64,000 nt of DNA, taken from NCBI RefSeq assembly GCF_002157465.1, contig NZ_NHOC01000004.1, forward strand, positions 206,640 through 270,639, read 5' to 3'. The stretch comes from Butyricicoccus porcorum (GTDB lineage Bacteria > Bacillota > Clostridia > Oscillospirales > Butyricicoccaceae). This document shows, piece after piece, positions 58,622-64,000 of the stretch. How positions within the stretch are numbered: the stretch's first letter is position 1; each line of letters starts with the position of its first letter. The position numbers were made by a program, and so were the translations under genes. The notes beneath the pieces are model-generated. The model made no database searches and was not told the origin of the DNA. It saw only the letters and a program-made list of their open reading frames with translations.

Positions 58622-59830
58622 TCAAAGGGAGGCTTCCAGAGTTTCACGAACAGCCTTGATGAAGCCTTCCGTATTGAGTGGGGTAACATCCTCGAGCGTG
58701 GTAATCAGCGCGAGGTCTTTTGTCATCTTACCAGATTCTACGGTGTCAATGCAAGCCTTTTCGAGCTTGTCAGCAAATGCAGACAATTCCGGCAGGCCGT
58801 CCAGCTCGCCGCGCTTGCGCAGTGCGCCCGTCCAGGCAAAGATGGTTGCGATGGAATTGGTCGAGGTTTCCTCGCCCTTCAGGTGCTTGTAATAATGGCG
58901 CTGTACGGTGCCATGCGCTGCCTCATATTCATAGACGCCCTTCGGGGAAACCAGAACAGAGGTCATCATGGACAGGGAGCCGTATGCAGTTGCGAGCATG
59001 TCGCTCATGACGTCGCCGTCGTAGTTCTTGCACGCCCAGATGTAGCCGCCGTTGGAGCGAATGACGCGGGCAACGGCATCGTCGATCAGAGTGTAGAAAT
59101 ATTCCAGACCGAGCTCCTCGAACTTCTCCTTGTACTCGGTGTCATAGATTTCCTGGAAGATGTCCTTAAACGTGTGGTCATACTTCTTGGAAATGGTGTC
59201 CTTGGTTGCAAACCACAGATTCTGCTTTGTATCAACTGCAAAGTTGAAACAGCTTCTCGCAAAGCTCTCGATGGAGGAGGTCAGGTTGTGCATGCCCTGT
59301 ACAATGCCGGAGCCTGCAAAGTTGTGTACCAGCTCGCGGGTCTCGCTGCCATCTTCAGCGGTATAAACCAGCTCAACTTTGCCCGGGCCCGGAATCTTCA
59401 TCTCAGAGCCCTTGTATACGTCGCCGTAAGCATGACGTGCAATCGTAATCGGCTTAACCCAGTTCTTAACATACGGTTCAATGCCCTTGACCAGAATCGG
59501 CGCACGGAACACAGTGCCGTCGAGGATGGCGCGGATGGTGCCGTTCGGGCTCTTCCACATCTCCTTCAGGTTATACTCGTCCATGCGTGCCGCATTCGGC
59601 GTGATGGTTGCACACTTGACGGCAACGCCGTACTTCTTGGTGGCCTCCGCAGAGTCGACCGTAACCTGATCGTTGGTCTTATTGCGGTATTCCAGACCCA
59701 GATCGTAATACTCAGTCTTCAGGTCGATAAACGGACAGAGCAGCTCGTCCTTAATCATCTTCCAGATGACACGGGTCATTTCGTCGCCGTCCATCTCGAC
59801 GAGCGGTGTAGTCATTTTAATCTTTTCCAT
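58622..59830 (-). CDS. icd: NADP-dependent isocitrate dehydrogenase (eukaryotic-type, homodimeric)
   Basis: Decarboxylates isocitrate to 2-oxoglutarate. 402 residues of the dimeric eukaryotic-like branch: N-terminal [20 protein letters not shown], the substrate segment [19 protein letters not shown], metal region [18 protein letters not shown] and [20 protein letters not shown]. Codon use suggests good expression. Followed by rex. Confidence 0.97.
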   Translation of the reverse strand: MEKIKMTTPLVEMDGDEMTRVIWKMIKDELLCPFIDLKTEYYDLGLEYRNKTNDQVTVDSAEATKKYGVAVKCATITPNAARMDEYNLKEMWKSPNGTIRAILDGTVFRAPILVKGIEPYVKNWVKPITIARHAYGDVYKGSEMKIPGPGKVELVYTAEDGSETRELVHNFAGSGIVQGMHNLTSSIESFARSCFNFAVDTKQNLWFATKDTISKKYDHTFKDIFQEIYDTEYKEKFEELGLEYFYTLIDDAVARVIRSNGGYIWACKNYDGDVMSDMLATAYGSLSMMTSVLVSPKGVYEYEAAHGTVQRHYYKHLKGEETSTNSIATIFAWTGALRKRGELDGLPELSAFADKLEKACIDTVESGKMTKDLALITTLEDVTPLNTEGFIKAVRETLEASL

Positions 59831-60150
59831 GACGGATTATTCCTCCTGTCTGTATCGGAGCGGCGCAGAAGAGCATTTTCCCCTGTCTGCCGCCTGTTCG
59901 GGTGGGATACGGTATGCGATGTACTTTCCTGTATTGCTGCCCGTTCCGCCCATACTGACGGTGCTGCCATTTCCTGGAGAAAATTTTTTCTCTTTGTGCA
60001 TGCCAAATTGGGAAATCCTGCAAATCTGCCCGTATGCCACAAAAGTGGAGCATCTCTGCTTATCCGGTCACACACGGCAGCTGAACAGAATCAGAAAAGC
60101 TGGTAGAATTTGAAAACCATTTCTATATTACACCTTTTTTGGCAGATTTT
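59831..60150. other. Intergenic region between tsaD and icd
   Basis: 320 bp. No convincing protein gene, no clear terminator after tsaD and no consensus promoter; AGGAGG immediately precedes the icd ATG. A small GAAAA/TTTTC inverted element near 59980-60000 and an AT-rich start (TGTAATATAG on the minus strand) are the only signals. Confidence 0.5.
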
Positions 60151-61203
60151 CTACCTTTTGGCGCGTTTTTTTGCAATTCCGTGCTTTTGACAGATTTTTT
60201 CCGAAATTTCTGCCGTGGCAAAGGCATTTTGCCAAATCGTTCCTGTATTTCCTGCAAGAAATTCATAGTACGCCTGCGCGCCGATCATAGCGGCGTTATC
60301 CCCGCACAGGCTGAGCGGCGGCATATAGACAGGCACACCGAAGCCTGCCGCCATCGCTTCCAGGTCTGCGCGTAGACGGGAATTGGCCGCAACACCACCC
60401 GCTGCGACCAGCGTGTGCACACCGGTCTGCTCTGCCGCGAGCTTCAGGCGCGGCACCAGCGTATCGCTGACCGCCGCCGAAAACGAAGCTGCAAGGTCAT
60501 GCACCCGGATCTCCTCCCCCTTCTGCTCCGCATTGTGCGCGAGGTTGATAACCGCTGTCTTGAGGCCGGAGAACGAGAAGTCCAGCGGCGCGCCGTCGAC
60601 ATGCGAGCGCGGCAGGACATATGCCTTGTCGTCGCCGCCCTGCGCAAGCTTATCAATCTTCGGGCCGCCGGGATAGCCGACGCCGAGCACGCGCGCCACC
60701 TTGTCAAACGCTTCGCCCGCCGCATCGTCGCGCGTGCCGCCCAGGATTTCCATGTCGGTGTAATCGCGCACCAGCACGATCATCGATGAGCCGCCGGAGG
60801 CCGACAGACACAGGAACGGCGGCTCCAGCTCCGGGAACGCCAACAGATTCGCCGCGATGTGTCCGCGGATGTGGTGCACCGGAATGAATGGCTTGCCGAG
60901 CGACCACGCCAGCGATTTTGCATAGTTTGCGCCGACCAGCAGTGCGCCGATCAGGCCGGGCGTACAGGTTGCCGCAATCGCATCGACATCGGCAAATTCC
61001 ATACCCGCCTCGCGCACCGCCGCCTGTGCCACTGCGCTGATCGCTTCGACATGCCCACGGCTCGCAATTTCCGGCACGACACCGCCATACAGCGCATGCT
61101 CGTCCGCCTGTGAGTGAATAATATTGGAACAGATTTTCCTGCCGTCCTCGATGACCGCCGCCGCAGTCTCGTCGCAGGACGACTCAATTGCTAAAATTTT
61201 CAT
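60151..61203 (-). CDS. tsaD: tRNA N6-adenosine threonylcarbamoyltransferase TsaD
   Basis: Completes t6A37 formation in ANN-decoding tRNAs with TsaB/TsaE. 350 residues from the ATG at 61203. Signatures ILAIESSCDETAAAVIEDG, metal motif HHIRGHIAAN (HxxxH) and the ASGGSSMIVLV phosphate loop are present. Last gene of the polA operon. Confidence 0.98.
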   Translation of the reverse strand: MKILAIESSCDETAAAVIEDGRKICSNIIHSQADEHALYGGVVPEIASRGHVEAISAVAQAAVREAGMEFADVDAIAATCTPGLIGALLVGANYAKSLAWSLGKPFIPVHHIRGHIAANLLAFPELEPPFLCLSASGGSSMIVLVRDYTDMEILGGTRDDAAGEAFDKVARVLGVGYPGGPKIDKLAQGGDDKAYVLPRSHVDGAPLDFSFSGLKTAVINLAHNAEQKGEEIRVHDLAASFSAAVSDTLVPRLKLAAEQTGVHTLVAAGGVAANSRLRADLEAMAAGFGVPVYMPPLSLCGDNAAMIGAQAYYEFLAGNTGTIWQNAFATAEISEKICQKHGIAKKRAKR

Positions 61204-61219
61204 ATGCTCTTTACCCAGT

Positions 61220-61552
61220 TTATTTCTTTTTGTATTTCTGCTCAATGCGTATATAAACAGCAATGAGCACAATGGTTTCAAACACCACGCCGAGCACGGA
61301 CAGCAGAATCAGCGCCGACGGCTGCGGGATCAGCATCGGAATGCCGAGCACGCAGAACACAGCTGCATACGCCAGCCACAGCACACCGACTGCACGGTTA
61401 TATGCCTTCACGTTCTCCATCTGCGGTGTCTCCGCATTCGCCCAGAAGCCGACCTGCTTCTTTGTAAAAAAGCACCGGATGCCGATGCCGAAAAACAACA
61501 GCCCGCACGCAAGCCAGACCAGGAAACCGATGTTCCATGCGTTCACACTCAT
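61220..61552 (-). CDS. DUF3784-type small membrane protein
   Basis: 110 residues, three membrane segments (about 8-27, 56-75, 80-100). The pattern FFTKKQVGFWANAETPQMENVKAYNRAVGVLWLAYA matches DUF3784 (KKxxGFWAN ... VKxYNxAVGxLW). It overlaps rimI by 4 bp, so co-translation with the tRNA/rRNA modification genes is likely, though its own role is unknown. Confidence 0.85.
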   Translation of the reverse strand: MSVNAWNIGFLVWLACGLLFFGIGIRCFFTKKQVGFWANAETPQMENVKAYNRAVGVLWLAYAAVFCVLGIPMLIPQPSALILLSVLGVVFETIVLIAVYIRIEQKYKKK

Positions 61553-61998
61553 CCTTCTTTCAACTGTGCCGTCATGAGCAGTGCGTCCTCCGTCGGATGA
61601 GAATAAAACCTGCGGCGCGTGCCGACCGGCACAAAGCCGCAGGCAGTATACAGCGCAATGGCAGGCGCATTGGACGCGCGCACTTCGAGCGTCACAAATG
61701 TCAGGTCAGCTGACCGCGCGAGCAGTGCCTGTACGAGTCTGCGCCCGATGCCGCGCCGCCGGAAGGCGGGTGCAACCGCAACATTGGCAATGTAGCCCTC
61801 GTCGAGAACGGTGTGGCAGCCGATATAGCCCGCCACCGTGCCGCTCTCATCCACCGCTGTCAGGAAACGCGCACAGATGTTGTCCAATTCCTCACGCAGT
61901 CCGTCCTCCGTCCATGGGTCAGCAAAACATGCGCGTTCGATTTCCGCAATTGCGCCGACATGCTCCGCCGCAAATGGGACGATACAAATCTCGCTCAT
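61549..61998 (-). CDS. rimI: Ribosomal-protein-alanine N-acetyltransferase RimI-like
   Basis: 149 residues, GNAT fold. The acetyl-CoA site reads VAPAFRRRGIGRRLVQAL (Q/RxxGxG/A) and the RimI-type end YTACGFVPVGTRRRFYSHPTEDALLM is clear. ATG at 61998 follows GGAGG and overlaps the LMWPTP-like stop by 4 bp. rimI next to tsaD is a widespread pairing. Confidence 0.93.
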   Translation of the reverse strand: MSEICIVPFAAEHVGAIAEIERACFADPWTEDGLREELDNICARFLTAVDESGTVAGYIGCHTVLDEGYIANVAVAPAFRRRGIGRRLVQALLARSADLTFVTLEVRASNAPAIALYTACGFVPVGTRRRFYSHPTEDALLMTAQLKEG

Positions 61999-62366
61999 GG
62001 AAGTTCCTCCACCTGTGCACGGATCTCGTCCGCACACCGCGCATATGCCTCGTTTCCCATGCCGAACGGGTCTTCGATGTCCGCCATCGCATGGATTTTA
62101 TGTGCCTGCTGCGGGTGTTCCTCCGCCAGATGGCGGGCAATCGCCGCCGTGACACACCACACGTCGTCCGCCTTTTCCAGCATGGCGGCAGACAGCTGCC
62201 GCGACCGGTGTGCCCCGATCAGCGGCGGACAGACGGCTTTACACAGCGCCGCGCCCTCGTCGGCATACACGCCTGCACTGTACGCCGGTTTCCCACAGGC
62301 GCGCTGATACAGCGCAGCTGCCAGCGGCGCGCGGCAGATGTCATTGATATCGACAAACAAAACCAT
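61995..62366 (-). CDS. Low-molecular-weight tyrosine phosphatase-like protein without the catalytic Cys
   Basis: 123 residues from the ATG at 62366, 2 bp after polA. It aligns with LMW protein tyrosine phosphatases: MVLFVDINDICRAPLAAALY corresponds to the usual LFVCTGNICRSPMA loop, and the general acid loop IEDPFGMG is kept. The nucleophile Cys is Asp6 (codon GAT) and the Gly-Asn of the loop are also changed, so phosphatase activity is not expected. Possible roles are phosphoprotein binding or another chemistry. Overlaps rimI by 4 bp. Confidence 0.85.
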   Translation of the reverse strand: MVLFVDINDICRAPLAAALYQRACGKPAYSAGVYADEGAALCKAVCPPLIGAHRSRQLSAAMLEKADDVWCVTAAIARHLAEEHPQQAHKIHAMADIEDPFGMGNEAYARCADEIRAQVEELP

Positions 62367-62368
62367 GC

Positions 62369-64000
62369 TTACCCCTTTGCCGCGTACCAGTCCCGGCCCC
62401 ATGCGGCATCCGCACGCAGCGGTGCGGCAAGGGCACAAGCCGCTTCCATTTCCTCTTTGAGCAGCTTTGCCGCGATCTCGATCTCATCCTCCGGTGTTTC
62501 GAGGATCAATTCGTCGTGCACCTGCAAAATCAGGCGGCTGCGCAGCTGTTCCTTTTTCAGTCTGCGATATACGCGCACCATGGCAATCTTGATGATGTCC
62601 GCCGCCGTGCCCTGAATCGGCGTATTGAGCGCAGCGCGCTCGCCGAAGGAACGGATGTTAAAATTTTTGGATTTCAGCTCAGGCAGATAGCGCCGGCGCC
62701 CGAACATCGAGCAAACATAGCCGTCTTCCTTTGCCTGCTGCTTGATGCGCTCCATGTAATCGCGCACGCCGTGATAGACGGCCAGATAATTGTCAATGTA
62801 TTCGCCTGCCTGCTTGACGGAAACGCCGATGTCATTCGCCAGCGAAAATGCGGAAATACCGTAGACAATACCGAAATTGACCGCTTTGGATGAGCGGCGC
62901 ATCGACGGCGTGACCTCGTCCAGCGGCACATGAAATACCTGCGACGCGGTGACAGCATGAATGTCCATGCCGGAATGGAACGCATCGATCATTGTTTTAT
63001 CGTCCGCAATATGCGCCAGCACACGCAGTTCGATCTGCGAATAGTCCGCATCGACCAGCACACAGCCATCTTTTGCAGCAAACATATGCCGCAATTCGCT
63101 GCCCAGTTCCTGCCGGACGGGAATGTTCTGCAAATTCGGATTGACCGAGCTGAGCCGTCCGGTCGCAGTCACCATCTGCTGGAACGTGGAATGGATGCGT
63201 CCATCGTCCGCGATGACCTTGAGCAGCCCGTCCACATAGGTCGAACGCAGCTTTGTCAGCTGGCGGTATTCGATGACCATGCCGACAATCGGATGATAGC
63301 CCTGCAATGCTTCGAGCACATCGATGTTTGTCGAATAGCCGTTCTTGGTTTTCTTGATAACCGGAAGTCCCAGCTCGTCGAACAAAATTGTTCCGAGGGT
63401 TTTGGTCGAATTGATGTTAAACTCGCGCCCGGCCTGCTCATAGATCTGTGTAGTTAGCTCGTCAATGCGGGTGGTCAGCGTTTCGCCGAATGTGCGCAGC
63501 GCATCCGCATCTGCCTGAAAGCCGTCATGCTGCATGGAGGCGAGTACGATTTCCAGCGGCAGCTCGATGTCATAATACAGCTCATGCATGCCCTCTTCAT
63601 CAATTTTCGGACGGATGATTTCTTCCAGCTGTGCAACAGCAGCAGCATGCGCACACAGTGTCTGTCCCGCTGTCTCCGCCCCGCCGAGCGGGGAAAACGC
63701 ATCATCTGCCTCGTAATCAGACGCAGGCGGCAGCTCGCGGCTGAGATAGCCGAGTGCGGTCTTTTCCAGTCCATAGCCGTTTTCCGTCGGATTGAGCAGG
63801 TACGCGCCGAGCGCCGTATCAAAAGCAAAATCTGCCGCCTCAATGCCCTCTTCGAGCAGGGCAGTCAGATATGGTTTTCCGTCGTGCACAATCAGCGGAT
63901 ACGCACCGGAAAACAGCTGCTCCAGCAATGCATGCCACGCCTGTGTCCCGACCTGGTCGGCGCTCAGCAAATACGCAGTATCATCCACCAACACGCACAG
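62369..64000 (-). CDS. polA: DNA polymerase I, 5' end outside the window
   Basis: C-terminal 543 codons are visible, running to the window edge with no start. A 3'-5' exonuclease-like domain (HDGKPYLTALLEEGIEAADF ... FDTALGAYLLNP) lacks clear catalytic acids, as in many Firmicutes. The polymerase domain has motif A VLVDADYSQIELRVLAHI, motif B RRSSKAVNFGIVYGIS and motif C LQVHDELILE, all intact. It is the first visible gene of the polA-LMWPTP-rimI-DUF3784-tsaD operon. Confidence 0.97.
   Translation of the reverse strand: MCVLVDDTAYLLSADQVGTQAWHALLEQLFSGAYPLIVHDGKPYLTALLEEGIEAADFAFDTALGAYLLNPTENGYGLEKTALGYLSRELPPASDYEADDAFSPLGGAETAGQTLCAHAAAVAQLEEIIRPKIDEEGMHELYYDIELPLEIVLASMQHDGFQADADALRTFGETLTTRIDELTTQIYEQAGREFNINSTKTLGTILFDELGLPVIKKTKNGYSTNIDVLEALQGYHPIVGMVIEYRQLTKLRSTYVDGLLKVIADDGRIHSTFQQMVTATGRLSSVNPNLQNIPVRQELGSELRHMFAAKDGCVLVDADYSQIELRVLAHIADDKTMIDAFHSGMDIHAVTASQVFHVPLDEVTPSMRRSSKAVNFGIVYGISAFSLANDIGVSVKQAGEYIDNYLAVYHGVRDYMERIKQQAKEDGYVCSMFGRRRYLPELKSKNFNIRSFGERAALNTPIQGTAADIIKIAMVRVYRRLKKEQLRSRLILQVHDELILETPEDEIEIAAKLLKEEMEAACALAAPLRADAAWGRDWYAAKG

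Noticed and set aside
59837-60040. Small minus-strand frame between tsaD and icd
   Set aside because: No ribosome binding site and no conserved pattern; it ends close to the icd start without an operon-like arrangement.

Overview
The window reads as a chromosomal segment of a spore-forming, anaerobic, fairly GC-rich Firmicute of class Clostridia (Oscillospiraceae/Butyricicoccaceae-like). This is inferred from sporulation genes with strictly clostridial/bacillar family members (spoIVA, spoVM, yqfC, yqfD, ylbJ, a dacF-type carboxypeptidase, a SPOCS/LysM coat-type protein, a PdaB-like deacetylase), a pyrophosphate-type phosphofructokinase, Rex, and strong sigma-A promoters with AGGAGG ribosome binding sites. 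No rRNA, tRNA, CRISPR array, transposase or replication origin was recognised.

Layout. 1-3700 (minus): dcw cluster start, mraZ-rsmH-ftsL-PBP, with a promoter and paired GTGG boxes in front of mraZ. 3870-7650 (minus): coiled-coil protein, coaD, rsmD, uvrC, and an HPr-family protein whose His15 is Tyr. 7910-16080 (minus): a long tight operon yqfC-yqfD-phoH-ybeY-dgkA-era-recO-DUF1648-mutS2. 16180-19400 (plus): ylbJ, a Cys-cluster protein and dacF. 19457-19960: a YmaF-like His-rich protein with Asp-Arg/Asp-Cys repeats.

20052-22600 is the most unusual part. A divergently expressed TetR-type regulator faces a two-gene unit: a CrtC-like/lipocalin-like protein broken by one extra base in a C6 tract, and an integral membrane protein of the fungal PaxB/Pyr4-type terpene cyclase superfamily. 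Two TTGACA-containing operator-like sites sit between the divergent genes, and the cassette is bordered on both sides by hairpins with identical arms.

22600-32400: a polar amino acid ABC transporter with two nearly identical binding domains fused to the permease, ilvE, divergent fba and PPi-phosphofructokinase genes, a LytTR/DUF3021 pair, a 48-residue membrane peptide plus spoVM, and a MATE exporter behind a leader terminator. 32440-44580: HAD protein, SPOCS/LysM protein, spoIVA, apgM, tagD, an orphan lysis cassette (XhlA-like, holin, C39-type endolysin), amidohydrolase, Crp-like and XRE regulators, isochorismatase-like hydrolase, MarR regulator with a clear operator, and the PdaB-like deacetylase.

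44580-50300 (plus): a sugar/polyol module (Na+ symporter with a structured leader, LacI-type regulator, inositol dehydrogenase IolG, IolI/IolE-type isomerase) that fits the first steps of inositol use. 50430-64000 (mostly minus): housekeeping genes yqeY, efp, pepQ-like, rex, icd and the tight polA-LMWPTP-rimI-DUF3784-tsaD operon, in which the tyrosine-phosphatase-like protein lacks its nucleophilic Cys. The MATE exporter and a DUF2798 membrane protein share a promoter/leader pattern that ends in an intrinsic terminator, suggesting a common attenuation mechanism.
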